This document shows positions 14,303-22,661 of a stretch of 31,790 bases of DNA, piece after piece. The position numbers and the translations under genes are program-made. The stretch is taken from assembly GCA_026692885.1 (NCBI GenBank), contig JAPLNJ010000852.1, positions 1-31,790 on the forward strand. Direction: 5' to 3'. The DNA is from Planctomycetota bacterium (GTDB taxonomy: Bacteria > Planctomycetota > Planctomycetia > Pirellulales > Pirellulaceae). Under the pieces are notes generated by a model, which saw nothing but the letters and a program-made list of their open reading frames with translations, did not search any database and had not been told where the DNA came from. Numbering within the stretch: position 1 is the stretch's first letter; the number at the start of each line of letters is the position of its first letter.

Positions 14303-14331
14303 ATTCTAAGACAGGGGTGCAGGAAGTGCAA
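14303..14331 (-). promoter_or_regulatory. Sigma70-like promoter TTGCAC-N17-TAGAAT
   Basis: On the minus strand TTGCAC (14331-14326) is 17 bases before TAGAAT (14308-14303), giving a start near 14296 and a leader of about 48 nt before the DUF1559 ATG at 14248. It is one of the best promoter matches in the window. Confidence 0.55.
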
Positions 14332-14354
14332 TCTCGGGAAGAACCGGCTTTGGC

Positions 14355-14476
14355 CTTGATCGGAATGTTGCGCATCGTAAGCGCGAAGCGTCAGCGAGGA
14401 AGAGCGGCGTTTACCTCGCTAACGCGTCGGGTTACGATGATCCGCTGCTAGCGTTTTGCGTAACGTTCCGATCAAG
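14355..14476. repeat. CTTGATCGGAA-bounded palindromic element
   Basis: CTTGATCGGAATGTTGCGCA (14355-14374) is repeated inverted at 14457-14476 with two mismatches. The interior CTGCTAGCGTTTTGCG (14445-14460) recurs in reverse at 31720-31735, next to another CTTGATC. No coding content. Confidence 0.7.
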
Positions 14477-14564
14477 CCCACCGGCTTTCTTGCGTGCTGC
14501 CCCTAGAGTTGCAGCGGCTTTTCCGCCAAACTATGAATTCCGACAGCCAGGGCTGTAGGGTCTA

Positions 14565-14650
14565 GGACCGACGAAGAAACAAGTGTCGCAAGAATCGTAG
14601 TCGTCTGCCGTGGCGACATGTCATCACGGCGGGCGTGATGACCACATGCC
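14565..14650. repeat. GTGTCGCAAG element, truncated copy upstream of hslV
   Basis: GGACCGACG...AAGTGTCGCAAGAATCGTAGTCGTC...TCATCAC..GTGATGA matches the left two thirds of the complete element at 17158-17278 but lacks its right terminal repeat. It ends about 30 bp before the hslV start and leaves a TCATCAC/GTGATGA hairpin in the likely leader. The rest of the 14477-14680 spacer shows no gene and no clear promoter. Confidence 0.65.
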
Positions 14651-14680
14651 AGATTCGGCATTCCACAGCGAGGTACGATT

Positions 14681-15223
14681 ATGCAACTCCACGCTACGAC
14701 AATCGTGACGGTCCGGCATCAGGGCAAGGTAGCCATGGGCGGCGACGGCCAAGTCACGCTCGGTACCGCCATCATGAAAGCCGATGCGGTCAAGATCCGA
14801 CGGTTGGCTATGGGCTCGGTGCTGTGCGGATTTGCCGGCGGTGCCGCGGATGCTTTCGCGTTGCTGGAACGGTTCGAGGCGAAGTTGAAAGACTATCCGG
14901 CCAATGTGCCGCGCGCGGCCACGGAACTCGCCAAGGAGTGGCGTACCGACCGGGTGCTGCGTCGCCTGGAAGCCTTGCTGGTGGTGGCGGATGGCAAGCA
15001 CACCCTGCTGGTCAGCGGCACCGGCGACGTGATCCAGCCAACCGATGGCCTCGTGGGAATTGGCTCCGGCGGTAACTATGCGTTGGCTGCCGCCCGGGCT
15101 TTGGTTGCCCACACCGACCTGGACGCGGTACGCATCGTGCGGATCGCTCTGGAAATTGCCGCCAGTATCGACATCTACACCAACAGCAATATTCTGGTGG
15201 AAGAATTGGAGTCGAAACCGTGA
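14681..15223 (+). CDS. hslV: ATP-dependent protease peptidase subunit HslV (ClpQ)
   Basis: HslV is the threonine-peptidase core (double hexameric ring) of the HslUV protease, which degrades misfolded and regulatory proteins in the cytoplasm. The 180-aa product shows the family pattern [24 protein letters not shown], with the catalytic N-terminal threonine as T6 after a short MQLHA propeptide, as in CodW-type proteins. [39 protein letters not shown] and [15 protein letters not shown] also match closely. The ATG at 14681 follows GAGG at 8-nt spacing. The stop overlaps the hslU start as GTGA, giving a coupled two-gene operon. Confidence 0.97.
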   Translation: MQLHATTIVTVRHQGKVAMGGDGQVTLGTAIMKADAVKIRRLAMGSVLCGFAGGAADAFALLERFEAKLKDYPANVPRAATELAKEWRTDRVLRRLEALLVVADGKHTLLVSGTGDVIQPTDGLVGIGSGGNYALAAARALVAHTDLDAVRIVRIALEIAASIDIYTNSNILVEELESKP

Positions 15224-16602
15224 GAAAACGTATTACGGACGACCGACCTGTCGAAACACGAGACTTGACGCCTCGCGAAATCGTCGCGGAACTCGACCGT
15301 TACATCGTGGGCCAGACGGAAGCCAAACGGGCCGTCGCGATCGCGATCCGCAATCGCTGGCGGCGGCAGCGTCTGCCGGAAGAACTGCGGCGCGAGGTAG
15401 CGCCCAAGAACATCCTGATGGTCGGCCCGACCGGCGTGGGCAAGACTGAGATCGCCCGCCGTTTGGCCCGCTTGACCGGCGCGCCGTTCATCAAGGTCGA
15501 GGCGACCAAATACACCGAAGTCGGCTACTACGGCCGTGACGTGGAAAGCATGGTGCGTGAGTTGGTCGAGAACGCGATCGGCCTGGTTCGCGTGCGGGAA
15601 CGCCAGAAGGTGGAAGGGGAGGCTCAACGGCGCGCGGAGGAACGTCTGCTGGATCTCTTGGTTCCGCGCCCGGTCGATTACGCCCCCGGCCAGGATCGTG
15701 AAGTCGAGGAGGCCCAGGCCTGGCAACAGTACGAACGCACGCGGGAAAAGATGCGGGCGATGCTCAACGCCGGAGAACTGAACGAACGCCAAGTCGAGTT
15801 GACCATCGAGCATAGGGCTACCCCGGTGATGGTCGGCGGAATGGGCATGGAGCAGATGGACATGGATCTGCAAGGCATGTTCGAAAAGATCCTGCCCAAG
15901 ACGAGCCAACGCCGCGAAATGACTGTGGACGATGCCCGTGAGGTACTGTTCGAACAGGAGTGCGACGCGCTGCTGGAGCCGGAGAAGATCAACAGCGCGG
16001 CCATTGATTTGGCCGAAAACCTGGGCATTATCTTCGTGGACGAGATGGATAAGGTGGTGGCTGGCGATACGCGGGGCGTGGACGTCTCGCGTCAGGGCGT
16101 GCAACGCGACTTGCTGCCGATCGTCGAAGGCACCACGGTCCAGACCCGCTACGGGCACGTGCGCACCGATCACATGCTGTTTATTGCCGCCGGCGCCTTT
16201 CACCGCAACAAGCCGAGCGATCTGATGCCCGAATTGCAGGGCCGATTCCCCATCCGCGTCGAACTCAAGGATCTGACCAAGGAGGACTTCGTGCGGATCC
16301 TCAAAGAGCCGCAGCACTCGTTGACCTTGCAGTATCAGGCCCTGCTGCAGACGGAAAACGTGGAGTTGAGCTTCACGGATGACGCCATCGAGTGCCTGGC
16401 TGACTTCGCCTACAAAGTGAATATGTCGACGCAGAACATCGGCGCCCGCCGACTGTACACGATCATGGAGCGATTGCTGGAGGAACTCAGCTTCGCGGCG
16501 CCGGACATGAAAACGGGGCAGGTCGAAATCAACGCCGCCTATGTGACAGACCGGTTGAGGGACATCGCCGAAGACGAGGAACTGAGCAAGTTCATCCTGT
16601 GA
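15220..16602 (+). CDS. hslU: HslU (ClpY) ATPase subunit of the HslUV protease
   Basis: HslU is the AAA+ unfoldase that caps HslV and feeds it substrates. The 460-aa protein has [17 protein letters not shown] at the N-terminus, Walker A GPTGVGKT (69-76), [26 protein letters not shown], a charged I-domain (about 110-235), Walker [10 protein letters not shown] (about 270-278), a sensor and arginine region [10 protein letters not shown] and the canonical C-terminal tail ELSKFIL that docks into HslV. Length and motifs are normal. The start is GTG at 15220, overlapping the hslV stop by 4 bases. Its stop region overlaps convergent tsaE by 11 bases, leaving no room for a dedicated terminator. Confidence 0.97.
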   Translation: MRKRITDDRPVETRDLTPREIVAELDRYIVGQTEAKRAVAIAIRNRWRRQRLPEELRREVAPKNILMVGPTGVGKTEIARRLARLTGAPFIKVEATKYTEVGYYGRDVESMVRELVENAIGLVRVRERQKVEGEAQRRAEERLLDLLVPRPVDYAPGQDREVEEAQAWQQYERTREKMRAMLNAGELNERQVELTIEHRATPVMVGGMGMEQMDMDLQGMFEKILPKTSQRREMTVDDAREVLFEQECDALLEPEKINSAAIDLAENLGIIFVDEMDKVVAGDTRGVDVSRQGVQRDLLPIVEGTTVQTRYGHVRTDHMLFIAAGAFHRNKPSDLMPELQGRFPIRVELKDLTKEDFVRILKEPQHSLTLQYQALLQTENVELSFTDDAIECLADFAYKVNMSTQNIGARRLYTIMERLLEELSFAAPDMKTGQVEINAAYVTDRLRDIAEDEELSKFIL

Positions 16603-17071
16603 GCCGTGTGCCGAGGGCGTCCACCACGCGGGCCAGCGCCGGACCGGCCGCGCTGATCTCGAACGTCCGTTCCGTTTCGCCCGTGACGTGGATCTGGATT
16701 TCCAAGCGTTCGGGCGGCAGACAACCCAGCACGCGGTCGGCCCATTCGATCAGCGTGATCCCGTCCGAGTCGAAATACTCTTCCGGTCCCAATTCCAGGA
16801 ATTCGTCGTCATCCGCCAGCCGATAGGCGTCCAGATGGTAGAGTGTGCGGCGGCCGTGATACGGCTGGCAGAGTACGAAGGTCGGACTGACCACCGTGCC
16901 CTCCGGCACGCCGTAGGCCGCCGCCAGCGCCTGCACCAGCCGCGTCTTGCCGGCGCCCAAGGTGCCGATCAACGCCACCGTCGTACCGGCCGGCAGGGCC
17001 TCAGCCAGGGCCGCGCCCAGCCGCCTTGTGTCTGCCTCGTGACGAGCGATAAAACGGTACGAGTTCTTCAT
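16592..17071 (-). CDS. tsaE: tRNA t6A biosynthesis ATPase TsaE
   Basis: TsaE works with TsaB and TsaD to make threonylcarbamoyl-A37 in ANN-decoding tRNAs. The 159-aa protein has the P-loop GTLGAGKT (about 36-43), then VSPTFVLCQPY, LYHLDAYRL, and the Walker B-like ITLIEWADR that defines the family. The C-terminal helix ends [12 protein letters not shown], slightly longer than the E. coli protein. It is convergent with hslU, sharing 11 bp of coding sequence at the 3' ends. The ATG at 17071 lacks a strong Shine-Dalgarno but starts the conserved region appropriately. Confidence 0.95.
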   Translation of the reverse strand: MKNSYRFIARHEADTRRLGAALAEALPAGTTVALIGTLGAGKTRLVQALAAAYGVPEGTVVSPTFVLCQPYHGRRTLYHLDAYRLADDDEFLELGPEEYFDSDGITLIEWADRVLGCLPPERLEIQIHVTGETERTFEISAAGPALARVVDALGTRLTG

Positions 17072-17157
17072 ACTAGCCGGTGTGACATGAGGTGGGTTGC
17101 CACGCTCCGAGGCTGTGATTTCCGAACCCTCTGGCCTTACTCATCCGGACGCGATTA

Positions 17158-17278
17158 GGACCGTCGCATCAATAACTGTCGCAAGTATAGTAGTCGTCAC
17201 GCTCCGCCGTGACGACAGGTCATCACGCGGAGCGTGATGACTACTTTGAAGACCCGACACTTATTGATGCGCCGGTCC
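17158..17278. repeat. GTGTCGCAAG element, complete copy with terminal inverted repeats
   Basis: GGACCGTCGCATCAATAA (17158-17175) and the matching inverted end at 17255-17278 form 24-bp terminal repeats with two mismatches. An inner pair, AGTAGTCGTCACGCTCCGC and GCGGAGCGTGATGACTACT, forms a second stem. The related truncated copy is at 14565-14650, so the two copies flank hslVU-tsaE. It ends at the stop codon of the next gene. Confidence 0.75.
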
Positions 17279-18277
17279 TTAGAATCGCCCGTTCACGGCG
17301 AAACCTTCCGCACGACTGCCGAGGGCGTCGTAGACCACGGCCTCGATGTTGTACTTGATGACGTGTACCGAGCCATCACAGAAGACCGCATTGAATCCAC
17401 TCGGATGGCTGCTGCCGTAGACCAACTGGTTGCCGATCCCTTCCGAGTCCTCGTGCGGCAGGCCGTAGAAGCCGTTCGTAGAACGGAACAGGTCGTTGTC
17501 GTAGCCGACGTACATACTTTCGTTGTCGGCGGCATCGGCGCCGTTAAAGTAACTCTGCCGCGGCAAGTACTTTTCGCCTACGGCGATGGTGTTGCTGACG
17601 CCGTCTGTCACATGGGCCATAGTGACTTTGCTGCACCGATAGGAAATACCGTTCTCCTCCGCCGGCATGGCTGGCGGCGCGGGCAGGGGCCAGGCCCACC
17701 CCGGGCCGGGATCGATCTCGCAACGCCCATAACTCCCGCAATTCGCGGCATAGTCGCTCCGGGCGCACGTTGACACCGCGTCGGAGTTGTTGGCGTTCTG
17801 GCCGTTCGCGAACAACGTGGCTGGTCGTCGTGACGGGCAATTGAACAGCGGTATCGGGGTTTGCGCCCGTTGCGCATTGGCCGTATTTTTCTTGGCAGGA
17901 TCCGACTCGCCCAGACCCAGGTCATGGGCCGAAGTATATTCGGTATACGGTAGAACGTTGAAAAGCCAGCCACCCGGCTGTTTCTCGCCAAACCCGGCGT
18001 CGGCGTCCCCCGTCCAACTCCAGCCCCAGCCACCGCTGGGGAAGAAACGGTTCATATCGTGATGGTTTTGAAACGAAAGGCCGATCTGCTTCAGGTGGTT
18101 CTGACACTCCGTGCGGCGCGCGGACTCACGGGCGGACTGAATGGCAGGCAACAACAGCGCAACCAGAATGCCAATGATGGCGATCACGACCAACAGTTCG
18201 ACCAAGGTGAAGCCACGCGAAAACCGGAACCGCTGACGAGCTACGGGAGCGGCCGCCCAGGAAATAGCGATACACAT
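17279..18277 (-). CDS. DUF1559 pseudopilin-like protein (second copy)
   Basis: The 332-aa protein has a pilin-type signal, [18 protein letters not shown], with the predicted cut G22/F23. This is followed by the DUF1559 pattern [34 protein letters not shown] and a beta-rich region with [16 protein letters not shown]. The C-terminal H-x9-DG motif is intact: [19 protein letters not shown]. It is a probable surface or pseudopilus component. The start at 18277 is chosen because GGAGGGGG lies 8 bases upstream; the longer frame would overlap the preceding lipoprotein gene. It sits 44 bp downstream of the EF-hand lipoprotein in the same direction, so the two are probably co-transcribed. Confidence 0.93.
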   Translation of the reverse strand: MCIAISWAAAPVARQRFRFSRGFTLVELLVVIAIIGILVALLLPAIQSARESARRTECQNHLKQIGLSFQNHHDMNRFFPSGGWGWSWTGDADAGFGEKQPGGWLFNVLPYTEYTSAHDLGLGESDPAKKNTANAQRAQTPIPLFNCPSRRPATLFANGQNANNSDAVSTCARSDYAANCGSYGRCEIDPGPGWAWPLPAPPAMPAEENGISYRCSKVTMAHVTDGVSNTIAVGEKYLPRQSYFNGADAADNESMYVGYDNDLFRSTNGFYGLPHEDSEGIGNQLVYGSSHPSGFNAVFCDGSVHVIKYNIEAVVYDALGSRAEGFAVNGRF

Positions 18278-18321
18278 AGCCAGGACCCCCTCCAATTGCA
18301 ATAACCAGGAAGTAACGGAAT

Positions 18322-18963
18322 CTAATGACCAGACGAACGACTTGACAGTCGAAAGACAATGCCTTTTCCAGGTTCCGAATCCGCGGGCACCTCCAGACCG
18401 AGGGTGGTCTCCGTGTTGTGATGGGCAGCCAGCAGCTCCTTGCCCGCAGCGTCCTTGCAAGAGATCTGCACGCGATAGAGTCCGCAGTAGACCCCGGAGA
18501 AGCCTTTCGCCCTCACGTCCTCCGCAGCCACCAGCGCATCGCCTCCCTCCATCGTAACCCCCGTGCAGGATTTGAACGTGGGACCCAAGAACTTCTCCGG
18601 TACGAGAGTCACGGTCGCCTTGGCCAGCGGCTGCTCATCGAGCAACACCCGACAAGGAAACAGCTTCACGACGTCGCGACTGCCTTGGTACGCCCTCAGG
18701 CGGGCGACGATCTCGGACTCGCTCAAACGACCGTCCTTGTCCTGATCGATCGCGGACTTGGCGGCCAGCAAACCCGGACATTTCGCCAGTTCGTTGGCGT
18801 CCAACGAGCCGTCCTTGTCGGCATCAAACTCGATCAGGGCCTGTCGAGCTGCAGCGGCAGGGGAAAATTTGGGGGCCTTCACGGCCGCACGCGAACAGCC
18901 GACGGATACGGCTACGACGAGAGTAAGTGCGTAGGGCACGAGCAGGTGTCGCCAAGGGCCCAT
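18322..18963 (-). CDS. EF-hand lipoprotein
   Basis: The 213-aa precursor has a lipoprotein signal (VVAVSVGC, lipidated C23). Two canonical EF-hand loops follow, D47-A-D49-K-D51-G-S-L-D55..E58 and D73-Q-D75-K-D77-G-R-L-S..E84, spaced as a pair, then a transthyretin-like beta domain (about 95-205) with [22 protein letters not shown]. It is predicted to be a calcium-binding, membrane-anchored extracytoplasmic protein. The ATG at 18963 is preferred, with GAGGAG 7 bases upstream; an ATG two codons earlier is possible. It is upstream of and probably co-transcribed with the DUF1559 gene, suggesting a joint surface role. The 230-bp spacer before it holds only a GCACGT/ACGTGC hairpin. Confidence 0.85.
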   Translation of the reverse strand: MGPWRHLLVPYALTLVVAVSVGCSRAAVKAPKFSPAAAARQALIEFDADKDGSLDANELAKCPGLLAAKSAIDQDKDGRLSESEIVARLRAYQGSRDVVKLFPCRVLLDEQPLAKATVTLVPEKFLGPTFKSCTGVTMEGGDALVAAEDVRAKGFSGVYCGLYRVQISCKDAAGKELLAAHHNTETTLGLEVPADSEPGKGIVFRLSSRSSGH

Positions 18964-19193
18964 GAACATCTCCTCGCAGGTCTCACAGACTCGCTGTCGA
19001 CCCGCATGCTGGCAAGTTGCTATCTGGACAAAGGGAACCGCGAATGGAGTGTGGAGCACGTTTTCCACGTGCCAGACATGTCGGACATTTGCCCCACGCA
19101 ATGACCCGCACCAACCGCGTCTCGGCCCTTGCGAGTCATGCCCAAGGGAGGGCCGACACGGGGAAGAGACGGCGGGATGCCAGTCGGGCGTTC

Positions 19194-19643
19194 CTAAGGC
19201 TTCTTCTTCCCCACTTCGTTCAATTCGAGCGTGCCCACGTCAAAGCTTCCGCCCGACTTCGGGACCTCGATTTCAATCGGCGATTTCGTATCGGAAAATG
19301 CACCATTCAACGCGTCGCTACCGAACCCTTGATTCTGGTGAAGTACCGCCACGCGGTACTTGCCGGGGGGCACGCCCCTGCCAGCCCCAACGATTTTGAA
19401 GGTCCCGTCCTTTTCTGCGTGCGAGGTTTCGATACCCCGTTTCTGCGTGTCGTCCCCCATGGGCACGATGCGGACTTCGACACTCCCTAGCCCCACGTCA
19501 CGGCGCGGGACCTCCAACGGCTTGCCGTCCTTGACAACCTTCCCCGTAACCACGACTCCCTTGGGCGGTTTGTATCCGTCACAACCCGCCGCGAGGAGCG
19601 CTGCCAACAGGAGGATCATGCTACGTCGAGAACAGAGAATCAT
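19194..19643 (-). CDS. Small planctomycete lipoprotein, transthyretin-like
   Basis: The 149-aa precursor has a lipoprotein signal (ILLLAALLAAGC, lipidated C21). The mature domain contains VVVTGKVVKDGKPLEV...VRIVPMGDD...KDGTFKIVGAGRGVPPGKYRVAV, the beta-sandwich pattern of planctomycete TTR-like lipoproteins. The location is membrane-anchored and extracytoplasmic; the role is unknown. The start at 19643 is a compromise: the signal peptide would also work from an internal ATG at 19619, and neither has a strong ribosome site (GGAAGG lies about 15 bases before 19643). It is 72 bp downstream of a DUF1559 gene in the same direction, the usual pairing. Confidence 0.82.
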   Translation of the reverse strand: MILCSRRSMILLLAALLAAGCDGYKPPKGVVVTGKVVKDGKPLEVPRRDVGLGSVEVRIVPMGDDTQKRGIETSHAEKDGTFKIVGAGRGVPPGKYRVAVLHQNQGFGSDALNGAFSDTKSPIEIEVPKSGGSFDVGTLELNEVGKKKP

Positions 19644-19715
19644 GCGTTGTGTCCCAAACCTTCCTGAACGTGGCGGCAAGTCGTCAACGCGCCAGCCGGA
19701 TTCCAATGCACAGCA

Positions 19716-20609
19716 TCACGGAAACTTGAATACTCCGCCATCGCTACGGTTACCCATCTGACGGAAGATCGTTGGATCGACGTCCCAGGGAATGAAATGC
19801 GTGGCACTGTCGGCAAAGACCGCCAGGAACCCGCCCGGGTGCGAGGAACCAAAGCGTTCCTCGCCCCAGTCGGGTACGCCGAGGGTATCGGGGCGCGGTT
19901 CCAGGTTCGTCCGGCGCATCGTGTCGTGGTCCCAGCCGCAGGTGTAGCCTTCGTTATCCTCTCCCTGGAACCCACCGAGCCCCTTGATGTTCATCCGTTT
20001 CTCCCCCACCGCCATCGTGTTGGAACTGCCGTCGGTAAGGGACGCCATTTTGACGGCTCCTTGGCTGGACCAGGTTTGATTTGGATCCGTGTAAATCACA
20101 ACGCCGTCATTCATGGTATCGCAGCCGGCGTAGTCCGTCATGGCATGGTCGTAGGTACCCGAGGGACCATACCAAAACCCCGCCGCAAACGCTCGCGGAG
20201 CGCCCTTCGAGGGACAGAAGAAGGCTGGGATCTTGGCCCCAATCGCATCCCGCTGCCGCTGATCGTTGTTTGGCGCGTTCGAGCCTTCCCAGGTGGCCCG
20301 CTGTTCAATAAAAGGCAGGACTTGGAAACCCCAGCCGGCCCGTTGCCGAGGGGCGATCTCCGCCAGACCCTCCACGGTGTAGTCCGGGGCATACGGCCAA
20401 CCTGACCCGCCCGTCGGAAAGAACTTGTAGGTGTCGTGGTGATTCTGAAAGGCCACCCCAAACTGCTTCAGGTTGTTGCTGCATTGGGTCCGCCGCGCCG
20501 CCTCCCGTGCCGCCTGAATCGCTGGCAACAACAGGGCCACCAGAATCCCGATGATGGCGATTACCACCAGCAGTTCGACCAAGGTAAAAGCCTCGCGTTG
20601 CTTTCGCAT
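19716..20609 (-). CDS. DUF1559 pseudopilin-like protein (third copy)
   Basis: The 297-aa protein starts [19 protein letters not shown], a pilin-like signal with alanine instead of glycine before the predicted cleavage site (A7/F8). The DUF1559 core follows: LLPAIQAAREAARRTQC, NNLKQFGVAFQNHHD, a mid-domain ending SLTDGSSNTMAVGEKRM, and a C-terminal SSHPGGFLAVFADSATHFI in which the H-x9-DG motif has become H-x9-DS. The start at 20609 (GGGATG upstream) is preferred over a TTG 13 codons earlier. It heads a probable unit with the lipoprotein at 19194. The 268-bp spacer upstream shows no gene, only a duplicated TTAGAC near 20667-20685. Confidence 0.92.
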   Translation of the reverse strand: MRKQREAFTLVELLVVIAIIGILVALLLPAIQAAREAARRTQCSNNLKQFGVAFQNHHDTYKFFPTGGSGWPYAPDYTVEGLAEIAPRQRAGWGFQVLPFIEQRATWEGSNAPNNDQRQRDAIGAKIPAFFCPSKGAPRAFAAGFWYGPSGTYDHAMTDYAGCDTMNDGVVIYTDPNQTWSSQGAVKMASLTDGSSNTMAVGEKRMNIKGLGGFQGEDNEGYTCGWDHDTMRRTNLEPRPDTLGVPDWGEERFGSSHPGGFLAVFADSATHFIPWDVDPTIFRQMGNRSDGGVFKFP

Positions 20610-20877
20610 CAGAGCATCCCATCGAAAAAATGAACGGAAGCAGGGCAACCCCGAATAAGATAGTCTAATTCTTGTCTAACAGGAACCCCTGCTTGTGTTG
20701 CCCCCGGATTATTCGTGGTGGCCGGAACGAGGTCGCGTAAGGCTATGCCGGAGCGGCGCAACCGACGCTCGCAGGAAAAACCCGCTTGGTGCAGACGCCA
20801 CGCGCCAGAAGCGACCGAAGTTCCGGCAGTGCTTCCGGTTGCTTGTTCCGGCCAACAGGAGCATGAATCATCCGAGC

Positions 20878-22416
20878 TCAGGCCCCGCCACGTTGGATAC
20901 GGACCGTCAGCTCGCCTGCATTGTCCGCCAGGTGGGCTGCCGATTCGTTGATCTTCAGGTACAGCGTTCCGCTACGGGCCGGCGTCCAATCCCGCTGCAA
21001 ACCGATCGGTTCCGGTCGGGCCAGCGGCGTCAGCCCAGGCGGAGGCTGGGCGTCGTCTCGCACCGCGCCCAGCAGCATTCCCAGGGGCCGGCCTTGATAG
21101 TAGTGGAGCGTCACGCCGCCGGGCTCGCACATCCACGGCTCGTCCGTGTTTGCCACCTGGTATCTTCCGTGGGTCGTCAGCCGATACGCAACTCCGCCTT
21201 CCAGGCGAATCCCGGTCGACTGCCAGCCTCGCGCAGCGTCGATCGAGACCTCGGCGCCTGCGGTCGGCAGCGGTTCGGCGGGCTTGCGTACGACGGCGGC
21301 CCGTGCCACCTCGTAGCCGTATTCAAGGTTCATCACAAACAGCTGCCACTCTTCCGCGAGATCCTTCCCATCGGCCTGCAACTGCTCGCGAAATCGCGAG
21401 GTCAGCTCGCGGTCCCGCACCGACTGCTGCAAAGCTCGGAACCGTTGCTGATAGCGCGGATGCGCATCGAAGAAGGTCGCCAAACCCCAGCACCAAGCGT
21501 ACGGTTCGTTCCGCAAATGAGCTTTCGCGTCGTAGTCCAGGATCTTGTCAGGCATCAGGCCGCGGTTGGCGGCGACTTCGTCCTTGATGATCTTGATGCG
21601 TCCCCAGCCAGGCGTCTCTTTCTTGTCTCGCGGCAGATACCCCAGCGTCAACGTGCCGTCTTGCCAACGATGGGTGCCCAGCAATTCCGCCAGGCCCTCG
21701 CCATACCAGGGTGGCCCCGTGCCGCCCAGGACCAGGTTCATGAAAGCGTGCGTTCCCTCGTGCAGAAACAGGTGCCGCCGGTAGAATGCCTCGGGCTGGT
21801 TGTAGAGCCAAAGATTCGGGCCACTCTGGTATCCGTTCAGGAACGGCGGCAGCTGCGCCGGCAGCAGGCCCTCCGTCTGGAAGCGGCCCTTGTCCTGCAT
21901 CAGGAAGCCATTCAGCTGCCAATCTCGAACCCGCGCCGGAGCGATCTGGAAGTACGCGCACCACTGCGGCACGGCCAAGTCGAATACGGCGGGCAATTCG
22001 TCGACGTCCGGATCAGCCGGAAGGTCGGTGTACATCGTCAAGTGCGTTCCGTTCAACTTGCGAATTCCCTGTGCCGCAGCCAGGGCCTCGTCAATCACGA
22101 GCCGCTCGGCCGGGGCTGGCGGGGCAGCGGCGATGCCGTGCCGCGTGGCGGCGATCCCGATCAGCAGGGCCAAGGCGATCGGAAGGACGAGGGTGACGGG
22201 GTGACGGAGTGTCGCGGGACAGCGCCGTGCAGGTCTGGTTCCCACGCTCTGCGTGGGAACCCCTGCTTTCGACGCTCTGCGTCGCGGGATGGGCCGCGGG
22301 ATGGGACGCGGAGCGTCCAGACTGGCGTTCCCACGCGGAGCGTGGGAACCAGACGAAACAGGCAGCAGCCAGATGACCGCTGCACAGGCCGCGTCAAGCA
22401 TCCGATTGCAACACAT
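20878..22416 (-). CDS. HExxH zinc metallopeptidase-like protein (DUF1570-like), repeat-invaded N-terminus
   Basis: The 512-aa product contains HLFLHEGTHAFMN with a zinc-site H219-E220-x-x-H223 and, 16 residues later, PPWYGEGLAELLG, where E240 or E244 could be the third ligand as in gluzincins. The C-terminal part (about 380-510) is beta-rich with a galactose-binding-like feel. It is probably exported. The N-terminus is odd. M1 at 22416 has an excellent GGAGG 7 bases upstream and opens a hydrophobic stretch (residues 8-20). A 122-bp palindromic repeat (22233-22354) then encodes residues about 21-61, and a second hydrophobic segment (VTLVLPIALALLIGIAA, 74-90) follows. The reading frame passes through the repeat without a stop. 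Function is inferred from the zinc motif only. Confidence 0.8.
   Translation of the reverse strand: MCCNRMLDAACAAVIWLLPVSSGSHAPRGNASLDAPRPIPRPIPRRRASKAGVPTQSVGTRPARRCPATLRHPVTLVLPIALALLIGIAATRHGIAAAPPAPAERLVIDEALAAAQGIRKLNGTHLTMYTDLPADPDVDELPAVFDLAVPQWCAYFQIAPARVRDWQLNGFLMQDKGRFQTEGLLPAQLPPFLNGYQSGPNLWLYNQPEAFYRRHLFLHEGTHAFMNLVLGGTGPPWYGEGLAELLGTHRWQDGTLTLGYLPRDKKETPGWGRIKIIKDEVAANRGLMPDKILDYDAKAHLRNEPYAWCWGLATFFDAHPRYQQRFRALQQSVRDRELTSRFREQLQADGKDLAEEWQLFVMNLEYGYEVARAAVVRKPAEPLPTAGAEVSIDAARGWQSTGIRLEGGVAYRLTTHGRYQVANTDEPWMCEPGGVTLHYYQGRPLGMLLGAVRDDAQPPPGLTPLARPEPIGLQRDWTPARSGTLYLKINESAAHLADNAGELTVRIQRGGA
22233..22354. repeat. GTTCCCACGC palindromic element inside the metallopeptidase gene
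   Basis: The outer inverted repeat is GTCTGGTTCCCACGC (22233-22247) with GCGTGGGAACCAGAC (22340-22354). Inner palindromes are GGTTCCCACGCTCTGCGTGG-type and GACGCTCTGCGTC/GACGCGGAGCGTC. The same family lies in the spacer at 29704-29808. Confidence 0.85.
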
Positions 22417-22445
22417 ACCCTGCCTCCTTTCAATAGCTCCGGTTC

Positions 22446-22451
22446 ACTATA
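22446..22451 (-). promoter_or_regulatory. -10 box TATAGT for the metallopeptidase gene
   Basis: TATAGT on the minus strand would start transcription near 22439, giving a short leader of about 23 nt containing GGAGG. The matching -35 position falls at the edge of the MITE at 22471-22578 and is a poor match, so the element may have altered the promoter. Confidence 0.3.
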
Positions 22452-22470
22452 GCGAAATTCCGATGTCTGT

Positions 22471-22578
22471 CGTAGCAACGTGGGCCGAAATAAGTTCCCG
22501 GTCTCGCTCGTCAATCCGACCCCTAGCTGTCGCCGCCGCGTCGAAATTGGGTAAGTTATTTCGGCCTACGTTGCTACG
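22471..22578. repeat. MITE-like element, copy 3 (CGTAGCAACGT ends)
   Basis: CGTAGCAACGTGGGCCGAAA (22471-22490) continuing to AAGTTCCC is mirrored at 22549-22578 (GGGTAAGTTATTTCGGCC then ACGTTGCTACG) with few mismatches. It shares the AAATAACTTACCC segment with the elements at 12115-12260 and 13098-13210. It lies between the divergent metallopeptidase and monooxygenase genes. Confidence 0.75.
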
Positions 22579-22591
22579 GGTGTCCGGCCCC

Positions 22592-22620
22592 TTGTGACGC
22601 GTGTCCCGTGCTTTCAGAAT
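22592..22620 (+). promoter_or_regulatory. Candidate promoter TTGTGA-N17-CAGAAT
   Basis: TTGTGA (22592-22597) and CAGAAT (22615-22620) are 17 bases apart, predicting a start near 22627 and a leader of about 35 nt before the ATG at 22662. Confidence 0.4.
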
Positions 22621-22661
22621 GAACGTTCGCTATCCGTCTTTGCCTCAAGCTGGAGAAAACC

